This document shows positions 1-11,403 of a stretch of 64,000 bases of DNA, one piece after another. Below the pieces are notes generated by a model. That model was not told where the DNA came from. It searched no databases and saw only the letters and a list, made by a program, of their open reading frames with translations. Origin of the DNA: Platycnemis pennipes (Eukaryota; Arthropoda; Insecta; Odonata; Platycnemididae). The DNA lies in contig OW121853.1 of the NCBI GenBank assembly GCA_933228895.1, positions 124,516,133 through 124,580,132 on the forward strand. Direction: 5' to 3'. A program made the translations under genes and the position numbers. The stretch's first letter is position 1, and each line of letters opens with the position of its first letter.

Positions 1-223
1 TAGCTCTGCACGCATTAAATTCGCTGGAACATTACGTTGGTTGCTTCCCTTCGCTTCCCACCCAAACTCTATCGAACACGTACCATTCATACACGAGAAA
101 AATTATCCACCTGAAGAGGGACATGAACTTGGGCAGGGCTCTTGATCCCATGCGTTTCTCATCCTGTGTTCAAAGTGGCCCTTTCACTACCTATTGCACT
201 CTCCTGAGTCTCATATATATGTA

Positions 224-722
224 GTGTGCAGCGTAGAGCAGCTAGGTTCGTTAAAAGGTGTAACGATAGGTTGAGTAGCGTTTCAGAATTAATAAAAGAA
301 TTAGGGTGGGAATCATTATCAGAGAGTAGGTTAAAGTACAGATTAAATCTATTAGAGAAATTTCAATCGGATAGCTTTACTGAAGATGTTAGGCACATAT
401 TAAAAAAACAGCGTATTATGCTAGATTCGACCAGATAAATAAAATTAGAGAGATAGGTAGTCGTACTGATAGATTCAAAATGGCATGTTTCCCCCGTACT
501 GTAAGAGAACGGAATAGGCAGGATAGCAAAGGGATAGGTAGGGGAAATATTTTATAGTCTGTAGTGAATGATGCATGTATTAATCCCTTAAATACTATAG
601 ATACTAACAATCTAGTTGCATGAGACCCAATAGTTACTTGTTTGCATGTTAGTAGTGCATGCTTGGTGATCTTCACCCCCTGCCACACATCCTCGCGGTG
701 GCTTGCAGGATATCGTGTATGA
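224..722 (+). mobile_element. CR1-like LINE fragment, 5'-truncated (copy C1)
   Basis: The frame at 226-438 encodes the C-terminal tail of a LINE reverse transcriptase. It has the typical 'QRRAARFVK' and 'LGWESLSESRLKYRLNLLEKF' patterns that follow the RT domain in CR1/L2/jockey-like elements. A 3' untranslated part follows, ending in the stem-loop at 679-709 shared with seven other places in this window. The copy is nearly identical to the 3' part of copy C2 at 61.9-62.4 kb. Homology starts abruptly at about 224, as expected for 5' truncation during target-primed reverse transcription. It cannot encode a functional protein. The clade (CR1 versus a relative) is inferred from motifs only. Confidence 0.75.
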
Positions 723-1410
723 ATGGGCATTTGAAAAAAAAAATACTTGAGCAGGAGGAAAAAATGTATGTTCGGTCACGCTTTCGCGTTGCGCGGATCC
801 GGAGGACGGCTCTCCCGTGGAAGCCTTTCGGGGTGAAAGGATTCTCATTCTTTTTTTCTCGACGGCCGTCCCACGAGAATTCCCATCTATCGCCTTTGCC
901 AGCTTTCCGTGCTGTGGATCGCTCAAACTCAAAATATGGGCGAGCCCTCGTTTTTTTCATCCCAGTTCGATATACAACTATGTATGTATCTGTCAAAATG
1001 AGTCGGCACGGGGTGATCATCGACGAATAGGAATCTGAACATACTTCTGTTTATTTTTACTTGCAACGTCGGACAACTTTCTACTTAATTATTTCTTTCG
1101 ATTCCACGAAATTTTCCTACAGGAATCACATAACCTTTTAAACCTCTCCCTTCTCTACAATCCCTCAAAAACCAAACCCCAAGCAAAAGTTTATAGAAAA
1201 AATGATCGAATTTTTGTTGAAGGCTTTTGCAGTGCTGTATGACTGATAATTACTCGGGTTCTACTGCATTGTTTATTTTTTTAGACTTAAGAATTATTCA
1301 TATCAAGTGTTATTCGCCCAATACTAAGCATTAATTTCTCTCATGGATGCTTTCAAATTTCTTATTGCACGAATCACACCATGAAGATGGTTGAAAATGT
1401 TTTTCAGGGT
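723..1410. other. Unassigned sequence with GC-rich block at about 770-960
   Basis: No gene is supported here. A CpG-bearing, GC-rich block at about 770-960 stands out from the AT-rich surroundings. Both strands carry overlapping chance frames of roughly 70-120 codons there, without recognisable motifs. From 1030 to 1410 the sequence is AT-rich and I see nothing in it. Confidence 0.4.
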
Positions 1411-1710
1411 TGTGTTTGAAACCGTCGGGACTATCTCGAATAGGTAACCAAGGAGTCACGTGGTATAAAGACGAATGGTTCGCAGATCTGCTGAGTTAAA
1501 ACCGCTGATTACCACCTCGTTCATTGTTTCCACTTGTGTTTTTATCTCATCTGGAGGCTCTATAGTCGAGACAGATGAGAAAAACTCAAATGAAAGCAAT
1601 TAATGATATTGTAACGAGCTGTTTTTAGACGAAAAGTTTGCGAACCATTCGTGTTTGTACCACGTGACTCCTTGGTTACCTATTTGAGATAATCCCAACG
1701 GTTTCAAACA
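1411..1710. repeat. Palindromic miniature element, family H copy 1
   Basis: The two ends are long imperfect inverted repeats. The left end begins TGTGTTTGAAACCGTCGGGA and continues to about 1470. Its reverse complement occupies about 1655-1710, ending CGGTTTCAAACA, and includes the mirrored 'GGTAACCAAGGAGTCACGTGGTA' segment. A second copy lies at 4633-4934. The length (about 300 bp), lack of coding capacity and two copies fit a foldback or MITE-type element. I could not define a target-site duplication, so the superfamily is unknown. Confidence 0.75.
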
Positions 1711-4632
1711 GCCCACAAGCTTCACTCCTGAAAATCCGAGGCCTGCTTTCGAGTGTGAATTCGAGTTTAATCCAGCGATTGCCAGCGGTGGGCGCCTGGA
1801 AATGATGGTTTGGGATTCGATGCAAGAAGATGGTTGGATTAATCTCCTGCTACCCGAAATCGACAGCTTAGATTTTAGACACCGCACGTAGGAGTGTTTG
1901 CACTCAAAAACCAGTCAAAATTATTTTATCATTTTTCGCAATGTGATCAAATTAAAAACAATTGTTGACCTTAATTAGGTGAATATTTACTAAATGTACA
2001 AACTTGACACGAAAACTATTACAAAATATCTATATTCAGTGTCGAACCGTTGGTCATCGTCCTCTTGGTCGTCATGCTCGTCTTCCTCTATAGTTTCGTC
2101 GCTATCATTTTCATATAGAGGCAAAGATGGGGTGCGTGTAGGTGTGTGGTGGTAAAGAGATGAAGAAGATTCATGTATTGTTGATTGTTTATGAGACTTT
2201 TGTGAGTAATGAATAAAACAGCTATGTTGCAATACTTAAACTAATTAACATTAAATGAATAGGAAACAAAATGGCGAATGAAGCGGACAATGTTACTGTG
2301 TTAAACAATTATCATTAGTGTAAATTTCATGCCTGTAAAAGTAATATAGCTCGACAAGATCCGACATGTAAATAAAAACATTGATATCTCATTATTCTGA
2401 GGCAAAAATACCCTTATAAATGCCATTTTCAAACGTAACATTAAGCAATAAAACAATAAAATTATGTTGTGAAGTACACACCTTCCACATCAATATTCAA
2501 TCGGTGTTTTTCATCTAAACGTAACCACAATAGCGAGAGAAACAAATTTCACACACGAGAGCGCACGAACAAGTACATGCGTTTCCGACTGGTTTGGTTC
2601 CGACTGACTGTGCAACAATAGGCGTGTGCGGAGGGGAAGGTATTGACTGCCAATAGACTGTCCGGTTATAATCGACCTTGATGATTAATACGTTTGAAAA
2701 CGTTTTAATTTAACTTGGTGATTTTGACCTTTGACCTGTTTTTGAGTCTAAATATACCTATGCGCAACGTTAGGATTGTAGGGCAGTATCAAATTATGAA
2801 TTTTTTTTGGAAAGTTCTTAACTTGCTATTTAAATATTTTGCATTTTCGGTCAAGTCCTTGGATTTATCAACTTCCGTCGGAATAAATTCTCAGAATCTT
2901 CAAGAGTGATTCAGACGAAGATGCTTTTCATTCATATCCTTTGCTGGCGAGCCATAGATAAAACATAAATATGAATACAATGCATTCATACCTTCGAAAT
3001 AATTTTTAATCACTACAAAGTGGAATTTAAAGCCAAATATCGTGTGTGTGTGCATTAAAAATTTTGGTCAGTGATGGAAATATAGTTGCACATGGAACTA
3101 TATCTATTATTCTAATAGATTCTATATATAAGGGTCATATTCTACGTCACTTTCGATGCTCACGATTGCTCTCACTGTTCCAAAACGCTTAGCAAGGCGA
3201 ATTTCTCTCGGAGATTTGAACGCTGTACATTTGAACGAGAGGAAATAACGCTTCCACCGAGGGCCGTAACACCAGAGCCCTCTCCTCGCAATAGGAATCA
3301 AGCTGCTCGCCATCAATGGCTGTCGATTGAGCTCTTGGTGTCTTTTTTCTGCTGTTTTTTTTGTAAATAGACGATAGGAGGGGCACATATCCTATAAATG
3401 ATATACCGGGAGAAAATATACCTGGCTTTATCAATTATCCTTTCGACGACCTGTACGAAGTATGTATCTTGATTAGCATGATGCATATGTGTCATTTTCG
3501 TCGGGAAGGTAAGAAATATTATCGTAGGCAGGCAAAAATCAAGATTTAATTTTTATTTTTATGCTAAATATCTCAGGCTTATGTTTGTATAATCTTCTAA
3601 TTCTTCATGATAAAATGAAACAATTCGACATATTTCAGAATTTTGTAAAAATCTAGCTGTACCCACTTTACTCATATTACGCATGGAAGAGATGACCTCA
3701 CGTACTTACTTTAATGAGTCTGAATTGGATCAAATACACTTGAATTAATTAAAGAAGAGGTTTGTAGACTATTATCTATCTTTCCATTAACTCCAATGAG
3801 CAACTAAAGACTATTGTTAAATTGAATTCATGAGAGACTTCGTTCATTGCACATGAGGTATTAGCTGTTTACCACCAATCCAATACTTCTATGATTTTGT
3901 GCTTTTAATTTCTTTAACCGAGACAAGTTTAAACAAAAAAAGAACGCTAACTTTTATTTACTGTAATATGTATAGTATTTTAATCAACTCAACCAGATCT
4001 GTAAATATCATAGATATTTTCAGATATATTCGGATATGTAACGATCATAAATATATACAGATCCGACGAAAAGAAGAACTTTATCTGAAAGATAAAAGGA
4101 TTGTTTTAACTCATACCCAAAGCAGGATGTTTCCTCGATTGATTACGAAAATATGACCGTTTCTCAATGCGGGGAGTACTTTCTCCAATGAATGCCGTGA
4201 ATAGCGGAGGGATTCTCTTGTTTTCCGTTTCCATGGATTCTTGACGCATGAGGTGGGCGTTTTCGGATTGCAATGGCGTCGATCGCTCGAACACTTTCGC
4301 CTCTTCCGATTAACCCAGTTCGGATCCCCTGTATTGCGGAAAACGCCTCTCTTTCCTTCTCGAGGCCTGCTCTCTTTCACCCCGTCAGCTTCTGGGGAAA
4401 TATTTAGCCGCAGTAATCTATAGAATAAATATAGATTTTGGAGAGTCCATGAAAACCTTTCATTCGAAAGCTATACTTGGATGGCATACGAGAAGTAGCA
4501 GTGCGAGTGATGAATTGAAGCTGCCAAAGAAAAAGAGATTTGCAAGAGTACGAGATTTTTCAATCGTAAAAAAATAGTTTATTTTACCCTTATATTATTT
4601 CCCCAAACCATTTGGAAAAAATCTTGGAGGTT
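1711..4632. other. Unassigned AT-rich intergenic/5' intron sequence
   Basis: I see no supported gene. The minus frame at 1990-2232 is a low-complexity acidic stretch, and the overlapping minus frames at 3122-3495 show no domain. A GC-rich block lies at about 4140-4400, with open frames on both strands that shadow one another. The rest is AT-rich single-copy-looking sequence. Confidence 0.4.
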
Positions 4633-4934
4633 TGTGTTTGAAACCGTCGGGATTATCTCAAATAGGTAACTAAGAAGTCAGGTTGTACAAACACAAATAT
4701 TTTGCAAATTTAATTAGTCGGAATCACTCATTACAACATCATTAATTGTTTTCACTTGAGTTCTTCTCGTCTGTCTCGGCTATAGAGCCCCCATATGAGA
4801 TAAAACACAAGTGTAAGCAATGAATTGAGACTGGAATCAGCAGTTTCAACGCACCAAATTTGTGAACCATTCGTGTTTATACCACATGACTCCTTGGTTA
4901 CCTATTCAAGATGATCCCGACTGTTTCCAACACA
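4633..4934. repeat. Palindromic miniature element, family H copy 2
   Basis: This starts TGTGTTTGAAACCGTCGGGA, as copy 1 does, and ends CTGTTTCCAACACA. Its last 60 bases are an imperfect reverse complement of its first 60. It shares with copy 1 the distinctive core 'ACCACATGACTCCTTGGTTA' (copy 1 has CG for CA). It is more diverged than copy 1 in the central part. No clear target duplication was found. Confidence 0.72.
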
Positions 4935-7408
4935 GACACCCTGGTTACCATTATGAACATTTTCAAGCCGGATTCAATTTTCTCTGCTTTGCCTTTGTAT
5001 ATGCCATCGAAAAATGAACGTTCTCTCTTGAATTGTTAATGAAAAAGTTGAGAATATTGCTGCAGCTCAATCTAAATAAATGGACCAGACTGTATAACTA
5101 TGCATTAGACCGATGAGAAAGAGAAGTGCATGGGAGATACTGACGTAAAACTGGTAGCTCAGTTGATGAATTTGGAATCACAGTAGGTTGCAGGGGGCTT
5201 TAACATTGGTAGCCACAGAAAGAAAGAATAGTGAGATTATGAAAAGCTGAGAGTTAAACCGAGTTACGGAAACCCGTTGCACAATGAGCTACGATGGGGT
5301 AGACGAGTAGCAGCTTCTGCTTACCGCTGAAGCAGTGTACCTATCTAATTATCTTTCGCGCCCTACTATAGCTTGGATAAGGCAATCACATTCACAGATG
5401 TTGTACTTCATGGATAGAACGGAGACAATTCGTAGATAGAAACATATTTATCAGTTAAGTAACGCCAGGAGTAAAATTGGAGAGAGGATATGAAGTGACA
5501 ACTTGTGACAAGTGTGGATTTTGAACGGTGCCGCATGGAACCGTTGAAGCATTGTGGGTAACGTTGAATGTCATCGCAGCCCATCGACTTTTTATTACGC
5601 AGCCATAAAAACTTATTGTATAAAATATTTCTTATTTGATTAATTCATTAATATCACATCTTGACTCATAATGCATTTAAACCCCATGAATAATGTCAAT
5701 GTATTTCTGCACTATGTTGCTTACGGCCATTGAATACAGGTTAAAAAAACAATTGAGCTGATACAAAATATGCTAAGGAACTGAAATGACTGAATGTTGA
5801 AACATTATAATTCAATTAAAATATTCTTGATGGTTTAAAACTATGCGAAATTTTCATGTCCATAATTATGCTTTTAGGACGGAAAAGAACAAATTTTATC
5901 CTTGATAGCGCCGAATTTTCAGTCGTAAACCTCAATTTTCCTTTGTCTTCGAGGCCAGGGACTTCCATACGCCTACTTTTGCTCCTATCTCCTGTAAATC
6001 TGCGATTGTGTCTGTACGGGCTGGAAATTTCTCGGATAATTCTTTAATGCATTCTCTTTTTTATTTTTTTTTCGTAAACATATTCTCAAAATCTCCTTAA
6101 AGTGCATCTCATTATTGTAGGGGAGGATGATCATATATGTGGAATTTTATCGAAAAACTGCAAACGTGCAGAATCCATGAAATCTTGTGATTGATCAATA
6201 CGGTTAAGGAATTTGGGAAAGTCATTAATACCTACTATAGAATAATCTGTGGATAAAAAAATTGAAATGACCCGCCTTTTGTGTGTGTTTCTGTTCTTTG
6301 GGTGTTGTTAAGAATAGGATAACCATCTCCTCATATGCCTATTATCAAGAAGCAAAAAGGTGCTTGACTTCAAAGTTGCTTTTTACCACTCAAGTACGCA
6401 GAAAATAATTGAAAACTATTTCTTTCCAAATGCTTGCAAAAATGTTGAGTATTAACTTATGGCAAACTTAATTATCATTGCTTTTATCTTCAGTAATATG
6501 CCATTATTAGTCAATATTCAATGGAACGGAGATATTTGATGCAAATGCACACCGATAGTTTTTATAATGATGTTAAAACAAAATGTCGTTGAAGCGCTTC
6601 TTTCCCGTTTGCGAAAAAGTGAACTGCGATCCGGCAGGCGCAGTTTCATCTCAGCAGCGTCCGCGGGGCGGTAAGGGTGCCTTCAGCGTTCACCTTTTCC
6701 GTGTGCCAGGTTCCATTGAAACGCGTCGTTGTGCCTTGCCCTTCCTCCACCCAACAAAGCCCTCCACGCTCGGGATCATAGCTCTCCTGCTTGAATAATC
6801 TTACTCTTACTCTTCTCTCGCTACCGGGAAAGTTTCCACCACCCGAAAAGGAGCCGTGAGAACGTGGGAGGGCCGGTTAATTTATTCCACCACCCCCTTT
6901 CCATTTTCCGGCGAGAAGCTAATTGGAGCGCAAATTCTCCGCGAGGGGGAGAAACGTCCCTCGCCGCAAGTTCGATTCCCCTTCCCGGCAGCCCCTCGTG
7001 GGAATCGCCAGTCCGTCTTCCCTCTTCTCTTTTGCTCAGCGGCCATATTAAGCACTGAGTTTTCCACCGGAGAGAAACGGGAGGTAGCTGCAATTACACA
7101 CGGCATCGATGCATAATTTCCACTCTTCCAACTCAAACTTGGCATTCCTCACCATGTTCCCCTCTCCTTCTGCGAATTATTCCCTCTCAAAAAGGAAAAC
7201 CATATGAAATGTCTGCTCAGAAAACGAACCCCACGTTCTCCACAATAGTCCATCGCCACTAATTACCTGCTCCAACCTCCTTCCCCACCGGTTTCTTGAA
7301 ATATCCTTGTCTTTCCTTCCACGTACAACTTTCTTCGTCTCCATTTCTGTCCTAATATTTTCTCTTCTCCACTCCATGTCCAAATGTCATAGATATGAAG
7401 AAAATAAT
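4935..7408. other. Unassigned sequence with GC-rich block at about 6580-7100
   Basis: From 4935 to 6570 the sequence is AT-rich without supported genes. At about 6580-7100 a GC-rich block rises from this background, with mutually overlapping open frames on both strands and no recognisable motif. It contains a consensus-like donor (GGCG followed by GTAAGG at about 6668). Because the first coding exon of the ADAMTS-like gene begins at a splice acceptor, an upstream non-coding exon or promoter must exist somewhere; this block is one candidate, unproven. The stretch 7100-7400 is pyrimidine-rich with nothing identifiable. Confidence 0.35.
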
Positions 7409-7881
7409 TAGAGATGTGCGAATATTACCCGCGAATGCTCGAATACTAGATTGTATTCGATATTCGAGACTTCGAGTACCTAATTATAATGAAAGAATTC
7501 GATATTCGAGATCTCGAATAATTATACTAATTACGCTATATTTGGCATGTTGATGAACTACATCTCATTAATTCAAAACTGGACAGAACATGGTGCATTA
7601 ACACTTTCTGCTCACTTATTGAGGGTTATGGAAGTAAAAATATTCAACAGTCCAAAATTGGTAGAAAAAATAATTTATTAAACATATTTAACATTTTAAA
7701 ACCAGAATTAATTTTTTAATTCATCGACTTTTTACTTCAACAGTCAACAAATTGAATTTTAGAATAACATTTAGCATATCAATTGCAATTCAAGTATTCG
7801 AAGTAGGTATTCGAAATTCGAGATATTCGAGTCGTGATATAATATTCGAATTCGAGAAATCTGCTATTCGGCCAATCTCTA
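7409..7881. mobile_element. Non-autonomous hAT element, family G copy 1
   Basis: The terminal sequences are TAGAGATGTGCGAATA at the left and, as reverse complement, TAGAGATTGGCCGAATA at the right. The element is bounded by a perfect 8-bp target duplication AAAATAAT at 7401-7408 and 7882-7889. Eight-base duplications and TAGAG-type termini are characteristic of hAT transposons. The element is 473 bp, AT-rich and rich in 'ATTCGA' motifs, and has no ORF. A second, interrupted copy lies at 42953-43931. Confidence 0.9.
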
Positions 7882-8045
7882 AAAATAATCTGTAAAAAAA
7901 TCCTATCCTCATAGTACGTAAGTACAGGCTTGGAAAAATTGATGCCAAATTAACGTAGTATGTTAGGTACTAATTATAAAGCTTACCGTTACACAACTTA
8001 TTACTTTCGCAGAAAAGCAGAAAAATTGATTTCGTAAGATTGATA

Positions 8046-8084
8046 AAGACCATTTCCTCTAATCATATGTGAGGAAATGGTCTT
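8046..8084. other. Perfect 14-bp hairpin
   Basis: AAGACCATTTCCTC at 8046-8059 is exactly reverse-complemented by GAGGAAATGGTCTT at 8071-8084, with an 11-base loop. It is isolated and not part of any repeat family I recognised. It could be a small foldback remnant or a structured transcript; no function is implied. Confidence 0.6.
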
Positions 8085-8284
8085 CTACTGCATCTTTGAA
8101 TTGGTCATCAATACGTCATTTTTACGACTGATTAGCAAGGGCGTACCGAGGACTTCAACAAGGGAGCTCATGTTAGAAGGGTAGTGGCAAGGTATATCAC
8201 ACGATATGTACAATACATTCTTCTTAGAAAAGAAAACTCAACATTCAGTAAAAATTGTTGTCATTTGTACTTAAAGTCGTGTAC

Positions 8285-8545
8285 TTAAACTAAAGAGGGT
8301 AGAGCACTGGGCTACCGACCGGAGGGTCCTGGGTTCAAATCCCGGGCCGAAGCCTTCCTATTCACCCCCACCTAACAATCCTCGCGATTCGATTTTCTGC
8401 GTGTCGGAGCTTCGTAGGAAATCGCAGGTGGCCTAGAGAAAGGAATTGACCTCCCTACCCTGAATGTGTGAATTTCACACGCCAATGGAATAGTAAGGGG
8501 TGAAATCTACCCTCAACTATCAAAAACCAACCTTCGGATTGAATA
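8285..8545 (+). mobile_element. tRNA-derived SINE, family B copy 1
   Basis: The head resembles a tRNA gene: 'GGGTAGAGCACTGGGCTACC' carries the A-box region and 'GGGTTCAAATCCC' the B box of an RNA polymerase III promoter. The body has the family signature 'GATTCGATTTTCTGCGTGTC' followed by 'GGAAATCGCAGGTGGCC'. The 3' end is '...CAAAAACCAACCTTCGG'. The same body and end occur at 17873-18291 (minus) and 52870-53045. The tRNA of origin is not determined. Confidence 0.82.
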
Positions 8546-8994
8546 CTAATTATTTTGATTAGTGCCTTAAGCCACCACGAATGCAGTCACCTACACAAAC
8601 ACGACCCGACGCAAGTCTTTAAAAATCACTTCATTCTCTTAGCATTTCAAAGTTTTTTTTTACGCTTCTAGGGAGGGAGGTAGCCGCTGCCCTACATGAC
8701 CATCGCTGGGTGCGCCCATATTGATCCGTCAATTGTTCCCAGTCATTCAGTGGAATGTAATGCGATCGTTTAAATGTATGGCTCATAATTGTTGTTTTTC
8801 GGCTGCGTCATTATTTTGCCATCGCAACAGAAATGATGGTAGTTTAAATTACAATTGATTTAATTCCCTACTGCATTCTTTTGTGAGTGGAATATTACAA
8901 GAAGGGTAGCGATACACTTCACCATTATGTGTGTTTTCAAGTCTATTTCCGCACTAATAGTTGCTTCAGACCCGGAGGAGGTACAAGGATGAGT
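8546..8994. other. Unassigned sequence
   Basis: Nothing identifiable. No repeat family or open frame of interest was seen between the SINE B copy and the SINE A copy. Confidence 0.4.
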
Positions 8995-9253
8995 ATTGAA
9001 GGGAAAGGAGGAAGGATGGGGAGAAACCTGGCGTCCGCATTAGACTGCTCTTAACGAAAGGCGCTGAGGGGACCACGGTAACGGCCCATCCGACGGACGG
9101 AGTACTGTACTCGAGGGTTCTTCACAAAACACAAAAGGTTCTCCATAAAATTAGGGGCAGATTTACCAATGAGAAATATCTTCCACTTCCAGGATTCGAA
9201 CCCGGGCCCTCCCGGTAAGAGGCCAGTACTTTAATCCACTACACCAACCCGCG
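8995..9253 (-). mobile_element. tRNA-derived SINE, family A (diverged copy)
   Basis: Read on the minus strand, this begins with a tRNA-like head: 'GTTGGTGTAGTGGATTAAAG' holds the A box and 'CCCGGGTTCGAATCC' the B box. The conserved body segment 'CCGTCCGTCGGATGGGCCGT' follows, then 'CTTAACG..AGAGCAGTC' and 'TTTCTCCCCATCCTTCC'. The pieces occur in the same order in the full-length copies at 28187-28521 and 60386-60719. The 3' tail is missing or degraded. Confidence 0.78.
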
Positions 9254-9546
9254 ATAATGCAGCACATGGACTTTATTTAATGAATAAGTTTTTTAGACCC
9301 ATAACGAATGTCGCGATATCATGAACCACCATGATGTTAGAGCATACTAAACGTAGCGTTGTAATTGGTGTTTCATTTCTTATATTTTTGAGGATATATG
9401 GTCGCATCCTAAACGCTCTTAATGCAAAGAATTCGTAATAATCATTTATTTTCCCCGCTGTTCTTTCAGGCCACCCAGTACAGCGTTCGGAGAGCCACCT
9501 GTCCGTCGCCAGGCACACTGCTCGGCGGGGGAGGTGGAGCGAGGCG

Positions 9547-9702
9547 ATGATGCGCCGGCACCAGGTTTCCCTCGGCACCTTCCGCTCCTCCTCCTCCTCC
9601 TCCCCCCTCCTCCTTGCTTCGCTCCTCGTTTCCTGCCTGGCTCAGGCCGTCGCGCTCTCCTCCGCAAAGCACGACTTCAGCGACACCGGAAGGCTACGGC
9701 AG
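9547..9702 (+). CDS. ADAMTS-like secreted metalloprotease, first coding exon (signal peptide)
   Basis: The exon begins at a strong acceptor (a pyrimidine run ending TTCTTTCAG at 9469) and ends at CAG|GTGAGT (donor 9703). Bases 9470-9546 are either 5' UTR or additional in-frame coding, because the frame stays open back to the acceptor. I chose the tandem ATGATG at 9547 because what follows is a convincing secretion signal: a basic N-region (MMRRHQ), a serine run, a hydrophobic core (PLLLASLLVSCLAQAVA, residues 20-36) and a plausible cleavage site after AVA. The coding part is 52 codons and ends in phase 0. It joins in frame to 23721-23856. The gene identity rests on the third exon. Alternative: a start in an upstream exon would make this an internal signal-anchor, which is less likely. 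Confidence 0.62.
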
Positions 9703-9818
9703 GTGAGTGAATGAGGGGTTACCATGTGCACCAGTGCACATACATATTTTATGGCCACCTTCAAAAGTCTTTTAAAAATCTGGGTGCTTCCATCACACAA
9801 GAAAAAATAATCTTTGAC

Positions 9819-10205
9819 AATGGGGTCGTTTACCATATTTTTTATTGCCGAATATAATAGAGTTTTTAAAATAAAAAGACCCGTATTTTTCCGTTCTTCG
9901 ATCCGTCGATTATTTCTCGAGTTACAAGCGGCGAAATACGAATGTTTGTAATCCTTTCGTAAAAGTGGGCGTGCCAAGGACTATTACGTCATCCACTTCG
10001 TCCAATCACAACTGAGACCGTGAAGCTTCTTCGCCCAATCACAATGGGGGACACACAGCGCTTACTCTGCCAATGGAAGTGGTTGCGACAGGATCTCTTC
10101 AGGCAGACCTCCCCTCCCTTTCCTTTCCCTAAAAACAGTCAAGGACGGGGGGGGGTGGATGACGTAGTAATCCTTAACGCAGCTCGTTTGTTGGGCGTCA
10201 GGGTG
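9819..10205 (-). repeat. Non-autonomous DNA element, family D copy 1 (truncated)
   Basis: Read on the minus strand this matches family D (full copies at 12937-13465 and 33228-33753). The retained end is AATGGGGTCGTTTACCATAT at 9819. The element then runs through the 'GACCCGTATTTTTCCG' region, the 'ACTCTGCCAATGG' region and a G-rich tract. The other terminus (the CGGAACCGAAAT end) is missing. A SINE A fragment begins about 60 bp further on. Confidence 0.8.
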
Positions 10206-10263
10206 TCCCGACATTATGAGTTTTTTCGTTGGAATACCGGTCCCTACTTGTGTTCCTTGTGAA

Positions 10264-10485
10264 GAGCACTTCATGTCCAGTACTCCGTCCGTCGGACTGG
10301 ACGTTGAGCCGTGGTCCCCTTGGCCCTTTTCGTTAAGAGTAGACTAATGCCTACGCCGTATTTCTCTCCACCCTTCCTCCGTTTCCTGAAGTGTTCCTTC
10401 CTTTATCCAATTATCCACCTATCCTAAATGGCGCAAATGACGTCATCTGTTGGTCGCCTCCCCCAAATAGCTAAAACAACAACTA
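10264..10485 (+). mobile_element. SINE family A fragment, lacking its tRNA head
   Basis: This contains the SINE A body in the plus sense: 'CCAGTACTCCGTCCGTCGG', then 'GAGCCGTGGTCCCCTTGG', 'TCGTTAAGAGTAGACTAATG', 'TTCTCTCCACCCTTCCTCCG' and the end 'GTTGGTCGCCTCCCCCAAAT'. The tRNA-like head is absent. Confidence 0.8.
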
Positions 10486-10983
10486 AACAAGAAAAAATAC
10501 GATAAAAATAATGGATAGACCATGGTTTTTGGGAGAAGAGCAGAGGTAAAAGATAGTGTTAACTTATGAAAATAATACTCGAAGGGGGGAATGATTTCTA
10601 TTTAGGAAGTATATTCACTAGCGGTGGCAGAAGCTAGAAGGAATCAATTATAAGAATATTCCGAATTAAGAGGGTTTCCAGCCGAAGAAAATACTGTTAA
10701 CAGCTTGGCTGCTATTTACTTACTTTACGGCTCACATAAGCTTGGCCATTATAGAAATATGTGATAACCTATTAAATATGAATAAAGAGCACGTTCCTTA
10801 ATGACAGTAAAGCGCTCGCATTAAGATACGATTAGACAAGGAAAATTTGAAATTTGGTGGCGAAGATGAAATTGATAGACACAGTAACTAACGTAGAGAG
10901 GACATGACAGGAAGAAAAAAGGGAATCTCACGTATATTCTGGATTGAAACGGAAGTCTTATATTAGTCAACAAACTTCTAGTG
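10486..10983. other. Unassigned intron sequence
   Basis: AT-rich intron 1 sequence. I see nothing identifiable apart from the target duplication of the following hAT element at its right edge (10976-10983). Confidence 0.4.
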
Positions 10984-11403
10984 CAGGGGTTCCCAAACTG
11001 GGGGGCGTGAAGACATGTCGGGGGGGCGTGAGCGCGAGACCAGTTAAAAATAAAAATCTCTAAGTAAAAAAAAAATCAATGCATTTCTTAGGTAATTTTA
11101 TGGTGTAGATTTTAAAAATCAACCTTGATGTTTAGAAAAATTAATAATCCACTTGCATAAAACTCTCTTATAGCAAAAAGATATAGCTTTTTGTAGATGA
11201 TTTTCTCTTAACAGTATTGATTTAAATTGAAACTTATAATGTTGTATTTAAGTAAATTTAAGTTGTAATAGTAAAAATACACGTTTTTTTCAATGTAATA
11301 CTTGTTTTTTTCACATGCCCACCAAATTTACTGTGAAGGGTGGCGTGGAAGGTTTCCATTTTAACAGGAGCGGGCGTAGTACAAAAAAGTTTGGGAACCC
11401 CTG
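10984..11403. mobile_element. Non-autonomous hAT element with CAGGGGTTCCCAAACT termini
   Basis: The left end is CAGGGGTTCCCAAACT (10984-10999). The right end at 11388-11403 is its exact reverse complement AGTTTGGGAACCCCTG. The flanks TTCTAGTG (10976-10983) and CTCTAGTG (11404-11411) match at 7 of 8 bases, as expected for an aged hAT duplication. Termini of the form CAG(G/T)GGTTCCCAAAC are typical of animal hAT families. The 420-bp element has no transposase. Confidence 0.88.

Noticed and set aside
673..1030. Frames of 115-123 codons on both strands at 659-1030
   Set aside because: They overlap each other and the LINE 3' end at their left side, and show no domain. The plus frame starts inside the LINE 3' UTR.
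1990..2232. Acidic minus-strand peptide (ETIEEDEHDDQEDD)
   Set aside because: Low-complexity reading of a simple GTCATCGTC-type stretch; no other support.
7409..7881. Satellite or tandem array because of repeated ATTCGA motifs
   Set aside because: The motifs are arranged as opposing subterminal repeats of a bounded element with an 8-bp duplication, not as a tandem array.
8290..8350. Functional tRNA gene
   Set aside because: A and B boxes are present, but the sequence continues into the SINE B body repeated elsewhere and the acceptor stem does not close.
9446..9672. Minus-strand Arg/Gly-rich frames across the signal-peptide exon
   Set aside because: Antisense to the exon; the low-complexity composition comes from the CTC repeat coding for serine on the plus strand.
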